A stretch of DNA of 64,000 bases from Trichopria drosophilae. Taxonomy: Eukaryota > Arthropoda > Insecta > Hymenoptera > Diapriidae. This document shows, piece by piece, positions 22,364 to 34,770 of this stretch; positions within the stretch are counted from its first letter, which is position 1; every line of letters starts with the position of its first letter. Position numbers and translations under genes: made by a program. Location of the stretch: assembly GCA_030407085.1 (NCBI GenBank), contig CM059582.1, positions 134,190,001-134,254,000 on the forward strand. Reading direction: 5' to 3'. The notes beneath the pieces were generated by a model that was not told where the DNA came from, did no database searches, and worked only from the letters and a program-made list of their open reading frames with translations.

Positions 22364-22654
22364 TAGCGCTCCCCCGTGTGGAACCCGCCGGCAGGGGCTT
22401 GACACCGCACCCTAGCTCCCCAGTACGGTGGGTCTCTCGAGTCGTTTCACGATCAGGCATTCGTCGGCACAGACCAGCCGAACGATCGGGTCCGTGAGGT
22501 CGTCAATTCTCAAAACTTGCTAAGAGAAGCGGATCTTTCAAAAGCATTGCTCCTCTTCGAGCTCGGGCACTTCGACCCCTCACTCTTCCACAAAAATTGT
22601 GGACGGAGATAACCCGCTCCGCTCTCTTCCACAAGTCCCCTGCGGGGGCCAGAT
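22364..22654. other. Segment of unknown origin inside the Gypsy, right of the Transib
   Basis: GC-rich, no recognisable protein. It ends at GCCAGATACTACA, which repeats about 15770-15782 where integrase homology broke off. Continuation of the segment at 15784-16055. Confidence 0.4.
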
Positions 22655-23139
22655 ACTACAATAGGAACCGCCGCGAGATGGAGTACCAAGCCAGTGACCT
22701 CGTCATGCGCCGCGCGCGGTTCCTTTCTCCCGTACCCAGAAATTCGCCGCGAAGCTGGCACCTCGGTTCAGTGGACCCCACCGTATCACCCGAGTCATAT
22801 CCCCCCTGGTCTACGGGCTCGAAGATCCGAACAGTCGTCGCAACCCGCGCGCGCACGTCAAGGACCTTAAACCCTACAACGCGCCGCCAACCCCCGAAGG
22901 AGGGGTACCCGAACTGTCAATCCCTCTACCTGCGGAAAATCCGGTGCGCCCTGGCACCACGACCCCCAGCCCCTCCTCTACCTCGACGGAGAGGACGGCC
23001 ACGAAAACAATCTGAAACCCGTAATTGCTCCACCCCCCCCCCCCCCCCCCGGATAGAAATATTCCTCAGATTGAACCTGCAGTACGTCGACGTGGTCGAC
23101 CTCCAATTCATCCGCGTAACGCCTCGCAAGTTTTTGTGA
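22655..23139 (+). pseudogene. Gypsy integrase C-terminal part
   Basis: Resumes integrase homology with ARYYNRNRREMEYQASDLVM followed by RRARFLSP, the C-terminal chromatin/DNA-binding region of Gypsy integrases. It then degenerates through frameshifts into a Pro/Arg-rich tail broken by an 18-base C run (23033-23050). It continues the protein fragment that stops at 15783. Confidence 0.75.
23033..23050. repeat. Poly-C run (18 bases)
   Basis: In the integrase C-terminal tail of the Gypsy element. Confidence 0.95.
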
Positions 23140-23253
23140 AAGTGATCGTCAGTGTACCGGAAGCGCCAAGGCGTCTTGCCCGAGGGCAACGGTTACCGGC
23201 CATGCCTGCGCCGTTAACCGAACGGCGACCAGGCCTTCATCCGCGCCGCGTAT
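23140..23253 (+). other. Residual 3' part of the Gypsy element
   Basis: GC-rich sequence ending abruptly at CGCCGCGTATAG, where the AT-richer mariner-like sequence begins. No 3' LTR. Confidence 0.4.
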
Positions 23254-23900
23254 AGATTGCTGCACTGACGCCAGAAGGTTCAAAGTTGCCTCCATTTACT
23301 TGAAGGCATAAAATGAAACCCCGTTGGAAATTACGTACGGTGCTCAGAAGAGTTGTTCTTGGAATGACAGCACCTGCTTGGCGAATGCTATCTTGAAAAT
23401 TCTCTCTTGTTGTGTGCTGCTGTTCATAAACGACATATTTCAAATAGTTGATAAAATCTTGATCATTTTCATTCATGTGTAATGCCCATTGACAAAAAAC
23501 AATTCGCTGTTGAAAATGATGATACTGTAATTCCTGAACTAATGTTATGTGATAAGCATGATATTTCAGGGCTTTAAGAATTCTTAAGAATGTTTTCCGA
23601 GGCATACCAATTTCTCTTTCAACTCGGCGACTGCTGATATGAGGATCAAGGTGAACAATCGCAAGAACTTTGACAACACGAGCATCATTTTCGTCGTATA
23701 CGACGCGAATTAAGTCGCAACGAATAAGTTAACCAACTTATTGCCCTGTGATCTGGGTGTCGTCTGTCGGGAATGCGTTCAGCGTAAAGTCTAGACGCAG
23801 CTCGATAATTATTCTGACATTCGCCTAATGTCATTGTCATATTGACAATGTCATTGGGTTGATAGTCAGCCATTTTAGAGCAGTTCTTCACCTTCAATTT
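23237..23900 (-). pseudogene. Mariner/IS630-type transposase with DUF4817-like HTH, deleted
   Basis: Minus strand. The N-terminal helix-turn-helix part (~23897-23700) shows MTLGECQNNYRAASRLYAER followed by IPDRRHP, as in arthropod DUF4817 proteins. After a frameshift near 23700 comes HLDPHISSRRVEREIGMPRK and FCQWALHMNENDQDFINYL. The catalytic core is then missing, and the C-terminal LCLQVNGGNFEPS follows at ~23300. The family moves by DDE chemistry with TA target duplication. Frameshift plus core deletion make this copy dead. Confidence 0.7.
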
Positions 23901-24424
23901 GGTGATAAATTAATAATCCAAACCTCAAACACTCATGAAAACGAGAAAAGTTGAAAAACAGCCGAAACTGAATTACTAATTCTCTTTTTTATGATAAATG
24001 GCTGAAATTATATTGTTAATTTATTTCTTTTATTTTCAAAAACCGGAATCCGTGTAATAATCAAATTGATGTAAAACTTGAATTACATTATTACGGAGCT
24101 GCTTAAAGTTGTTCTTTGCCTTAACAAAATGTACATATGCATGTAGATAATGCAACGAGAATCGAAATGTTACAATGTTTTAAAGAAGAAGAAGAATTGA
24201 CGAATTGTTAAATCTTCTTTTTTAACTACGAAAAATGAATTTGATCTAATAATCACGAGACATGTAAGTATTAAGAATTTATAGTATTAATTTTTTTCGC
24301 AGTCACTATGGAGTCGTCGTGTTTAATTCGATATCAGTTACGAATTGACTTATAGTTATTGGTCTGATTATCGTTACGGACTCGTTTTGGATCATTGGTT
24401 GTGTTATGGGTTAGGTAATTGGTA
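23901..24424. other. No gene seen
   Basis: AT-rich spacer upstream of the mariner-like relic. Nothing recognised. Confidence 0.5.
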
Positions 24425-24640
24425 CGGCACTTGCACATGCGCAGTGGTGAAATACGACGCCTACATATGAGCAGTATGGAATACGCGACTTATGAATGCG
24501 CAGTAGTGAAGTACAACACTTACGCATGCGCACTAGCGACATACAACACTTACGCATGCGCACTAGCGACATACAACACTTACGCATGCGCAGTAGTGAA
24601 ATACAACACTTACAAATGCGCGGCAGTCAAAAAAATCACG
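24425..24640. repeat. 30-bp minisatellite
   Basis: About seven units of a 30-bp motif containing ACTTACGCATGCGCA. Central units (24515-24600) are almost identical and outer ones diverge. The frame through it merely reflects the 30-bp (10-codon) period. Confidence 0.85.
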
Positions 24641-24945
24641 TTGACCTTGAAATAACCTTCAAAATCGAGTTCAAAGTCATGAGTACGGTATCGGAAGGTG
24701 ACCCTCACTGTTCCCTTCAACTTTTCTGTAAACCAATTTTACGTAATCGGCTCAGGTTCAAACAAAACAAGCGTAGGGAGTTTCAATTGGTAAATTTGAT
24801 CTTCGGTCGACCTTGCGATAATTTTGATAAATATCAGTCTTAACGTAAAATTTTCCGCTCTTTTCAAATCCGGAGTCAAAAATAGGCGTTCCCATTTAAA
24901 AAAATCACGTTGACCTTTAAATAACCTTCAAAATCGAGTTCAAGG
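24630..24945. repeat. Direct repeat with AAAAATCACGTTGACCTT
   Basis: A ~47-bp phrase at 24631-24677 recurs at 24898-24943. Probably part of a mobile or satellite-like sequence. Confidence 0.7.
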
Positions 24946-25047
24946 TCAAAACTCAATGATACCATTGTTTGAGCCCCTCCAGCCCCTTCAACTTTTGTCT
25001 AGACTATTTTTCTCTATCTTGCTTAGATTCCAATATGTTTCGGTGGG

Positions 25048-25073
25048 GCGATTAAAATGGCCCACCCTGTATA
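25048..25073 (-). repeat. Putative terminus of the mariner-like element
   Basis: On the minus strand reads TACAGGGTGGGCCATTTTAA, a form typical of small insect DNA-element ends, flanked by TA. It would be the 5' end of the element whose transposase relic lies at 23237-23900. The partner end is missing. Confidence 0.35.
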
Positions 25074-27339
25074 TTAGGAACCCAATTACATCAAAATCAC
25101 TCTACGATACATTTGGCATAGTTTTATATTGGACGTTGCAATTCAGAAATTTAGATCGAAATGACGATCTTTTCGAGTTTATTTAATATCAAATAAATAC
25201 AAAACAGCACCTTTGACAGGTGTTCTGGGGAACATCGTCTTTCTCTAGATGTCCGTAAGAACATCGCGCCTTTGTAAATGTTCAAAGAAAACTAATACGA
25301 ACAGACTCGATGTTTGAAATGTGAAAGGCGGCAATATCACCAATATTACGATATTTTATGGTGGCGTGGAAATAAGTAGCGATAGGCCTCGAGGAGACGT
25401 AATACTTTTGAATCTTAATTTGTTTTGATTTTGAACCTCCTTTTCGAATTTGCAAAGCCACTTTCACACTAGGCTCGCCTTCGGATGGGAAATAACTTAT
25501 GTGGTTCCGAGCACGAGGAATCGGAGTTAGACTCCGATTTTTTATATGTGCTGGTCTCCTGGCGAATGAGAAGTTCGGGGTTTCGGAGCGCGACATGTTT
25601 TGGTTCGCATTAAGCTCACTCTCTAAGATGGACAGTAACCTGATAGGTGCTTGTGACCTGTGGCGATGAGAAGTCTAAAGAATCTGGGCGCGAACTAATC
25701 GAATTTGGAAACGATTCATTTTGTCGAAAACCTTGAAGCAAATTGGAAAAGAAATCGTTGGATTTGAATTTTATCGATTGGTTGTTTGAAAGTGAAGATC
25801 TGCAAAGCGGAACTTCTTTTGTTCTTTACGAAACTTCCGGAGCGCTCCTGGAGGCCGGTCAGTCGCATTTTGGCGGGGAAAGCGAACGCATCTCCGGAGG
25901 AAAATGGCCGGTATTCGCGAAATGTTCAAGTCGTTCCGACGATATTGCCGCCGAGACATCTGCTTCGAGCGAATAAAGTTTTAGTTTTGGACAGAAAAGG
26001 TTCGTGTCGTCGCAAATCACGTCAAAATAGTTTTGGAGAAATAAATTTCCAGTTTTCTTGAAACACCGCCGGAGTTTTATTTCGTCCCTTGTTGTTACAA
26101 TTAATACGATTATTTTATCAATCGACGGAGACGATAATTGAAATGTTTGTATTGCTAGCTGCCTTAACTTTCGTTTTGTGAATTTTATAAACGCTGCACG
26201 TGACATGGAATGATTCGGTTAAACATATATGGCGCCAGCAGAGGCGCGCAACTTGTAAATAAATAATTGTTATAGTTGGATGCTTGAGATGTGGTGATTT
26301 ACACATTGTCATGGCGCAATGTGTCTGTACTGATTGTGAAGCTACGTGGTTGCTGAGTGCGAATTTGTCGATGATGTTCCTTAAGCGGGCAACCCTTTAG
26401 CATGGTATATGTTCTCTTCTGACTTTATGATCACTAAGTTTGCTTTTGTTTTTTATATTAATTAAGTAATATTGTAGTAGTTAGTGAATCTACCTGCTTT
26501 GCCTTTTTTACTGACTTTGGACATAAATACTGATGATGACGACAGAACGGTGATATTGAAATGTCACATGATATTGTTGTGAATTTCAATATATGGGGCA
26601 TTCCACGCCAAATGTGCAACTTTTTTTTCATATTTTTTTTTTCTGATCTAACTAGTCACTTAACTTTAAGACATAAAAATGAAGCACTTTGGACCATATA
26701 TAATAATAAAATATCGCTTGTATGAAATATTATAGAACTCTTTGCATTAAATAAAAATTTCGACTTTAATTTTTATAAATGATTTAAGCTCCAAAATATT
26801 AGTATAAAAAATTAATACAATACATGGTTTCTGTAGAATTTTGATCAAGCTTTCGTATAAAAATATTTATTTTTATGAATTATTACAGAAAGACATACAA
26901 AAATCGTTTCGAAGTGTTTAATTTAAATTTTACAATAGATCCACCGTTTTTAAAAATCTGAAAAAATTCATAAAAAAACCTCTGTTTGGTACATTTCTAA
27001 CAGCATATTAAACATCTTGGGCTGTGACTATTTTAAATGCTCATTATCGATTTGAATTTAATAGCAAAAAATTAAGGCCCCTCAATTGCATGTAAAGCTA
27101 TACAACACAGGGGCCTTCTTTCTCGAAAACTTAAAGTTAATTATCTTCGTCAATTTTGATCGTAGAATAATTTTTTTTTTTAATTTTAAAGGGAATTTCA
27201 TGCTCTACACGACTTATTTATCCAAATTTATATATTTTTATTTCTTACTCACAATAACTTCAAAAAAGTGCCAGTAGTATTGAAATGGTTATGTGCAATT
27301 CCCCAAGTTGGAAGTTTTAGATTTTTTTAATATTAAGTT
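25074..27339. other. No gene supported
   Basis: AT-rich with several short frames on both strands (for example 25743-25976) that show no recognisable domain. GGGGCATTCCACGCCAAATG at ~26594 looks like a repeat terminus known from insect genomes, without a partner found. Confidence 0.5.
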
Positions 27340-28199
27340 TTGTATTGTTATCTTAATTCGATATATGTCTACGTGTTTTCTCACAAAAATATCTAACTTC
27401 GAAATGATCAGATTAGCTATGGGCTGCCGCTGCGTACCGCGAAACTTTCGCACGGTCGGGTTTACGTCTCTTCGGGGTGTGCGCGGATAGTGAACTTTTC
27501 CGCCACTAGTTGCCGTCAGAGCGTTCGTGCATATTTTTGGTTCTCTCTACAGAAATGGGTTCTTGGATAGTCATAAGGAGGCTTGTCGGTACTCCCTGAC
27601 ACGATACCTTGTTAGCTATTATATACGACGTATATTCTGAAAGGTAAATAAAAGGTTAAAAAGTTATATGCTCAGATTTATCATTATAAATGAAAATATA
27701 ATATTGCTGTAAATTTGTATTTTATAGTAATTCACTGAATTCAGGTATAAATCTATAAAAGTATGCCTTCTTTCACAGATCGTTGTTGAAATCCTTTTCA
27801 TGAAGCGAAGCATAGAAAATTTCCTTCTTCTGGTATTCGTTGTATTACTGCAAGACAAAGGGAATTATTAACAAATGTTAAGGTTCCATGCTTTGCTAAT
27901 TGTCGGAAGGAAATTGATAACATGTTGAAAAATCAATGTTAAGTATATAATCAAAATGTCCCTATTGAAATTCCAAGTACCATTTCTGTAGAGAGAACCA
28001 ATAATATGCAGGAACGCTCTGACGGCAACTAGCGGCGGAAAAATTCACTATCCGCGCACACCCCGAAGAGACGTAAACTCGACCGTGCGAAAGTTTCGCG
28101 GTACGCGGCGGCAGCCCATAGCTAATTTGATCATTTCGAAGTTAGATATTTTTGTGAGAAAACACGTAGGCATATATCGAATTAAGATAACAATACAAT
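27340..28199. mobile_element. Short non-autonomous element with ~230-bp inverted repeats
   Basis: 27340-27570 returns in reverse at 27970-28199 (outer ends TTGTATTGTTATCTTAATTCG). The arms are highly similar. The ~400-bp middle is AT-rich without an ORF. No clear target duplication. Likely a MITE or foldback-type element; the superfamily is unknown. Confidence 0.75.
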
Positions 28200-31100
28200 G
28201 CAGCCCAGTCCCGAGGTGGAGGAGCCGAAACAGGTGTCCCGGGACAACAACGCACGAATGCCCACGGATGATTTCAGTGGACGGAGGATCTCAGGCAAGA
28301 TCTTATGCGCTGCTACGAGAAGAGCTGTCCGCAACAGAGAGGCTACATGGCGCGAATGCATAGTCGGTTTGCAGTAATGCATCTCGAACTATCAGATCGC
28401 TTTTCTCAACAACAACTGAGAGATTATGTGGCCTATCCGAGGCGCATAGGTTTCGTTGTTCCCAGCTGTCAACCGGTACCGGATGGGCGGGCAATAACAA
28501 CTGAGCCCGTGCGCGGTGCTGGGAGAGATGCTCCACATTATGAAAGCACGACACTCGTGTTTAGGCAAAATTTGACAACGAAAGTTCTGCCTTAGCAACG
28601 AGAAATAGACAGAGCAAATAGCCTACTTCTGGATGCTCTTCCAGATGACTGCGACCTGTGGCATATCAATTGTGCCGTTTACGAGGCTGCAAGTAATCTG
28701 GTGAATCCGCGAAATCTGACACAGATATCGGGGAGTCGGCAGATTACAAAACGCATGTCTCAATTGAACGGTAAGATTCGACTGACACGGAAACTCGCTT
28801 CCCGAATTCAGTGTGTGATCGACTATTTAACATCTGGCCGTTCATTTACGGCTAAAGTCAAGAAGTTCGCACAACAACTGCGGACGTATTATCACACACT
28901 GAACAAGCTGAAGTTGCTCAACATCAAGCAACGTTTAGCGGATAAAATTCGGGTTTTGGGCGATGCCAAAAAGAGGCTGCAAAGACGGGAAGAAGGCATT
29001 CGACAAAACTCAATATTTTGGACGAATCCTTCCAACCTCTTCGAACATCGTATCGCAGCCTCAAGCGAGTTTCCGTCGATGGCCGAAGTTGAGGAATTCT
29101 GGGGGAGCATCTACGAGAAAACATCTAGGCTTAATGCAGACACTCCAGGTATTGAAATCTTCACCGAGTTGTGCGACGAAGTCACACAACAGAGTGAAGA
29201 TTGCCCACCCGTCAGTGCATTAGAGGTGAAAAATGCCATCACAGGAGCGAGGAATTTATCCTCGCCGGGCTGGGATGGAATTAACAATTATTGGTGGAAG
29301 AAGTTCACATCTGCCCATCAACACCTAACCCAGATATTCACCTCTTATATAAATGGAGACCAATCCATTCCGCACTGGCTGGTGGAGGGCCGATCGACAC
29401 TGATCCCAAAATCGGGAGACTTGTCCGATCCGAAAAACCATAGACCTATCGCGTGTCTCAATACGTTATACAAATTGTTCACTAACATCTTGAACGAACG
29501 TATTGAGAAATCCGTGAAACCGGTGTGGCAACAGATAGTAGAACAACGAGGTTGCAAAATGGGTGTATCCGGCTGCAAGGACAACTTGCTTATCGACAGG
29601 TGTGTTTGTCAGGACGCAGTCCAGTACAAGCGTAACCTGTTGATAGCCTGGCTGGATTACATGAAGGCGTATGACTCAACATCGCACGAGCTTTTAAGCT
29701 TGTTGCTCAAACGCCTCCATGTCCACCCAAACATAGTGAGAATTGTAGAAGACCGGATGCCTCTTTGGAAAACACGCTTTGTCATGACATCGGGCAAGCG
29801 TCGAAACATGTCTAGACTGGTTCAATTCCAAAGAGGTGTCTATCAGGGAGATTCTCTGAGTCTTCTGCTCTTCTGCATCTCACTATTGCCTCTATCCGTT
29901 GCTCTCCGGAAATCTCAAGGGTACATGTGTGGACCGCCTGGTGAACGTGTACATAAGATCATCTTTTCTATATGGATGATCTTAAATTATACGCATCAGG
30001 CGGAGATCAATTACATCGATCTCTGAACATCGCCCTCACATACTCGAGAGATATCGGCATGGAATTCGGATTGGACAAGTGTGCAGTCGTTCATTTGCAC
30101 AGAGGAAGGTCAGGCTCCCATAAAAACGATATGGAGCTCGTCAACGGAAATGTCATCCGCCACCTTTGCGCCGAAGAAGCCTACACATACCTGGGCGTAC
30201 CTCAAAGGCATGTCCAGGATGTGCAGGCTGCTAAAACCACCATCATTAAGAAATACCGGCGCATTCTCCGTCAGATCTGGTCATCAGAATTGACCGGGAG
30301 AAATAAGGTGGCAGCCTCGAATATGTTGGCCGTATCACCAATGCTCTATTCATTTGGAGCACTGAAGTGGAACGTTGACGAGCTAAGGGATCTTGACCGA
30401 AGCACACCGAAGATGATTTGTGTGCAACGCAGTTTGCATCCAAGATCTTCCGTGGAACGACTGTATTTGCCCCGAAATATGGGAGGTCGTGGCCTTTTAA
30501 GCCTGGAGTATATGCATGACCGATTGGTCCTCGAGACAGCTTGCGACGTGATTAATAGAACGGAGGATCCCCTGATGATGCTAGTTCATCAGCATGAAAT
30601 TCAGGGGAAGGGGACGTTTTTGTACAACGTGGCGGAACGAGCGGCGCGAAACCTCGGTCTGGTTTTCAACGTGGGACGTAGTGGTGCACAGGAGGCTGAA
30701 TCAGTCATCAATCTGTGCCCAGTGCGTCTCAGGGCTAACATACGGAAGGAACAACTCCGTATGTTGGAGGGAAGGCATATCGACAAGCCATTGCATGGAC
30801 AATTCTTTCGAAATGTCCAACAACTTGGCTTGTCGGCAGAGACGACCTTCTCGTTCTTAAGATCAGCCGGCTTGAAATCCGAGACCGAGGGTTTTATCTT
30901 CGCATGCCAGGATGGGGTCATGAATACCTTAGCGTATCGCCAAAACATCTTACACCAGGCGGTACAGAGTACGCTTTGTAGATTGTGTAGATGTCATGCT
31001 GAGACACTAATGCATCTTTTGGCATCATGGCGAATATATGCAGTTTCAGCATACATCGAACGTCACAATGCGGCTCTTCGAGTGCTGTATTACCATCTTC

Positions 31101-31768
31101 GCAGCACTTATGATATTGATACAACCCCAGTTTTGCCGTACGTCCCCACTGATATTGAATCCGTAGTCGGGAATGAGTCGTGCCGAAATATACTAGAATT
31201 ACTCATTTCCAACGAGCAGGCAAATATCAGCCAATAAGCCTGACATCGTCCTTGTTGACTTCGATGACAAATCCATCTTCGTCATCAAGTTTTCTGCACC
31301 AGCAGAAACAAATATAGTCAGCAAAGAGGACGAAAAACTGATAAAATATCAGGAACTCCTGTTCGAGATTCGCAAGCTGTATCGGGGATTCAAAATCAAG
31401 CTCGTCGTGCTGATAATTGGAGTGCTGGGAGGAATGAGACCAACTTTCCTCCAAAACATCAAAAGCATTCCGGCCTGTCAAGAACATGCAAATTCCATCG
31501 CAGGCCGAATGCAGAAAGCAGTGCTGCTGGGATCTCTCCGTCTACTGAGGTCACACGAGATCCTGTAACTACTTACCCGATGATAGAGGGAGTGGTTACA
31601 GTTGCACACGAAATTACCCGGTGCAGTCTGCAGCGGAGGAGATGGATATCGGAGCCACTTTTCTGCTGCAGACTGCACACGTGGATTCTGGAGTGCCATA
31701 AATGAGTCAGCTTTACGTGCTTGCACCTCAGAGTAATCTCTAGAGAATAAATGTGTTCAAACATATTG
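28200..31768 (+). mobile_element. RLE-type LINE (R4/Dong/R2-like), decayed
   Basis: It contains a single ORF with RT followed by a restriction-like endonuclease, the arrangement of early-branching, often site-specific LINEs. The 5' end abuts the inverted-repeat element at 28199, so the N-terminus may be lost. The 3' UTR after 31568 contains a CTGCAGACTGCA duplicated phrase (31627-31675). No target duplication identified. Confidence 0.75.
28701..31568 (+). pseudogene. RLE-type LINE polyprotein (RT plus restriction-like endonuclease), frameshifted
   Basis: First open part 28701-29960: SSPGWDGINNYWWKKF, STLIPKSGDL, NHRPIACLNTLYKLFTNIL, LIAWLDYMKAYDSTSHELL (motif A), YQGDSLSLLLFCISLLPLS (motif B). 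A one-base frameshift at ~29965 precedes YMDDLKLYASGG (motif C intact). The second part continues to 31237 with the thumb (EFGLDKCAVVHL) and a C-terminal CRLC-x-CHAETLMHLL finger in which a later Cys appears replaced (LLASWRIYA). Another frameshift at ~31232 leads into the endonuclease (31233-31568): NKPDIVLVDFDDK and VIKFSAPAE, then LLFEIRKLY, ending at TAA. Two frameshifts inactivate it. Confidence 0.8.
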
Positions 31769-32002
31769 GTTGGAACATATGCAAATTCCTCGCTTAAAAT
31801 ATCAGCTAACTAACGTTTCCGATATAAGATAAGTAAGATCGGGAACATAGTAAACTTGTAAGAGAAGTTTAGACTCAGAGAAATATTTCAAGTATAATAA
31901 TAAATTTGAAGTGAAAATATTACCTCGATTATTTGCTAGATGTTTTTGGTATTGGTAGAATATTAGTGTGGGTATAAGGTAGATGGTCAAATAATCAATG
32001 TA
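31769..32002. other. No gene seen; spacer before the right repeat copy
   Basis: AT-rich, unrecognised. Confidence 0.5.
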
Positions 32003-33542
32003 TACGAAATTATGTCCTTTGATTTTCAGTCTTAATTATTAGTAAGGTGTTCGTTAATATCTGGAGTACCTAAAATTTATCTTTAAAATATGAATGCACT
32101 ATAGAGAGTGCGAGCAGATATATTATAAGATGCAATAAGCAAAAATAAAACGCGATATTTTTAAGGGTACATATTGAATATTGTGAGGAGTTAAATGTAA
32201 TATAAGGAATTAGATACTTACCGATCTACATTAAACAATATGTTTATTATGAATCTAGTCGACAGCAAACTTATGACGTATAAAGAATCATATTAATAAC
32301 TGTGAATGCTTTTGCCTATAATGTACGGAATCTCCTTGATAGGTGTGGGTAAGAAATTTCAGACACTGGCAATGGTACTGATCTCAATTTGTTGCATTTG
32401 CACCTTTGGTCAAGATGAAACTAAAGAAGCATTATTGTGATCAGTAACGTGAATGCATTCAGATTTAAGAAAATATACAAAATATTGTAAAAATGTTTCA
32501 AAGCTCCGATGTACTAGATGCCTATAATTAATGACGGGCAAGAGTCAATTTTGACGCACATTTTAGTCTAAATGTGATAATGAAAAGACTGACGTACAGT
32601 CTGCAAATATTGTAAATCTGTACGTGTTATAATATTAAAAATTATATAATTGAAATTAATGATAGAGATACGTGTGTTAAATTATTCATTTAATTGCATA
32701 TTCATATTTTTGTCACCAACATTTCCAAAACACCGTAATTAAGCTTGTTTTAGTAAAATTGTATAATGATCGTATGTATCAAATTGTTTCATTGTTTACG
32801 AAAAAATCGTTGAATATTTACTCCTTATATAAGAAAATTATTGAAAGTGTGTTTTGTACCGATGTGTTTGGACTGTGGAAACGAAACATGAAGTAAGATA
32901 GAAGCTTTACAGACAGGTCATTGCGAATTTTTCACTTTTCCTCTCAAAATGACAAATGTTTTACGGAAACACATGCGCACCTTTAAAGAGAATTAATCTA
33001 TGCATGTCTTTATGTTGAATTGTTGTTTGGTCTTTTATTTCATATACGGTAGCAGTCTTTTAAAGTGATAATGTATGAAAACATCAGTTCTATAAACGAT
33101 TCAATATTAATAATAATAATATGAAATTTTAGTGGATCATATGAAAGCATGAGAAGTTTTTGAAGGTAAATTTATTACTATGAAAATTATTTATTGATAT
33201 GATGCCTTGTGTCTTTTTCTATTACACCAAGTGTGATGGATAGGAGGTCATTCTGCTTATGCCAATATATTTAACAAAATACCTACATATAACAATAGTA
33301 TTCGTACGTGAATAACTTAGTTAACTAATTACGATTACAATCTGGAAGTACCAAGAATCTGTCAAATACTACAACGTTTCGTGCAGTGTGATTATCCATA
33401 TCATTATTGTAAACGTAATTAAATAGTCATGTCGGTTACGCTATATACAATTTCGAATCAAGAGGTATACCAATAGTTAGTATTAAAATACATTTACGCT
33501 TGTACTTGTTGGGTTTTCAGAATGAATTTCATTCACAGAAAG

Positions 33543-33619
<77 letters not shown>
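33543..33619. repeat. (GATA)n-(GA)n microsatellite: empty LINE site
   Basis: The compound repeat is uninterrupted here. The reverse-complement position in the left copy holds the LINE. Confidence 0.9.
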
Positions 33620-33622
<3 letters not shown>

Positions 33623-34139
33623 GTCGACAATTAAAGAAGACAGTTTAAAATTTAGAGGTCTTTGGCACGCTCAATTGTATTATAAATGGATTGAAACTTG
33701 TATGCATACGTCTATGCACATTTCAGTTAGATGGAATATCGTAGAAAACATTTATTCAATTGTAAAAGTGAAGTGACCATCATACTGGTGCTAGTACTTG
33801 AAACGATTTAATATTGCGTTAAACTTCTTCATCATCTGAGGATAGTAACTCGCAAACTATCAATAATGGACACATATGGGACCGTCTATCCTAATCTCGA
33901 GAGAAACATCGGATGATACCGAGAGGGAGCTAGTGACCATGAAAACTATCTGTTTTTGTTACACTCTGATTTTATTTCCGATTTATAGGATTTGGCGAAG
34001 AGATACTACGATCTAGAAAGAAAGGTACGACATATATTCATGAATTAGAGGTACCACGCCATATGTAGAAGTGGCAAAGAGTATGAGAGAGAGAGAGATG
34101 CGTCAATTAATGAAGGGGACAAGCAAATCAGTATTGGGT

Positions 34140-34770
34140 ACTAGAAATGTAGTATATCGCCGACGTGCAAGGATTCCCTGGACCTGGTAATCGGTTTATA
34201 CCGAAGGAAATGTGCATTTTGAATATTTCCGACAGTGATATACTAAAGTACGTATTGAACGTAAAACAATTAAAACAATTGGTTAGTGCACAATTATCAT
34301 GGTCTACGATTGGAATCGGGCGATATACCCTTGATGCAATCAACGAAACGTTGGAGGACATCGTTACATGTGCTCGCAAGATATACATAAAAGGCGCAGA
34401 CAAACAAAAGGTTGCACGATATTTTAGATCTTGACAATGTTGTCGATATAGACATATTGGCGTGTCAATCTCTACCGAAACTCATAGGACAACAACAAAG
34501 ACGATTAATTGTGAAAATCATACATTTAACGGATAGTGTGCTAAACAAAATGATAAAAAGGTTAAAAATACTAGCCCGCATCTCTTCAAAGGTCAATGAG
34601 AATTTACTATGAAGTGAAACGTCTTGCATTAATGGAAACAAAAGACATCGAGTGTCTACCTATAGATTTCATCTCAACGTTTGCAGAACGTGAAATTAAA
34701 GAAGTATGGTCATGCTTACCACTCACAATGCAAATGCATCCAGATTTACGTGAATGTCGTCGATAAACAC
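34140..34770 (+). pseudogene. Coding relic A of the 3.9 kb repeat, right copy
   Basis: Reads YIADVQGFPGPGNRFIPKE, then KYVLNVKQ, ARKIYIKGADKQK; after a frameshift near 34412 VVDIDILACQSLPKL; after another near 34605 EVKRLALMETKDIECLPIDF. From memory, the DVQGF...KE / YVKG / GCPSL pattern occurs in uncharacterised proteins in arthropod mobile DNA; a D-Q-G-F start and later D/E residues would fit an RNase H-like fold, but this is inference. At least two frameshifts and stops. Confidence 0.45.

Larger units (their letters stand above)
9008..23253 (+). mobile_element. Decayed Gypsy-type LTR retrotransposon, interrupted by Transib and other DNA
   Basis: The order gag, zinc knuckle, protease, RT, RNase H, integrase is that of Ty3/Gypsy elements. 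Composition is distinctly GC-richer than the flanks. The left end is provisionally set at TGTGACAGGGTGTCACC (9008), which looks like an LTR start, but no second LTR copy exists in the window, because the 3' end is cut at about 23253 by a mariner-like gene. All coding parts have frameshifts or deletions. Four long poly-C/G runs occur in it (9714-9730, 13138-13150, 15831-15844, 23033-23050). Confidence 0.75.

Noticed and set aside
24419..24843. Frames with repeated peptides
   Set aside because: Product of the 30-bp minisatellite.
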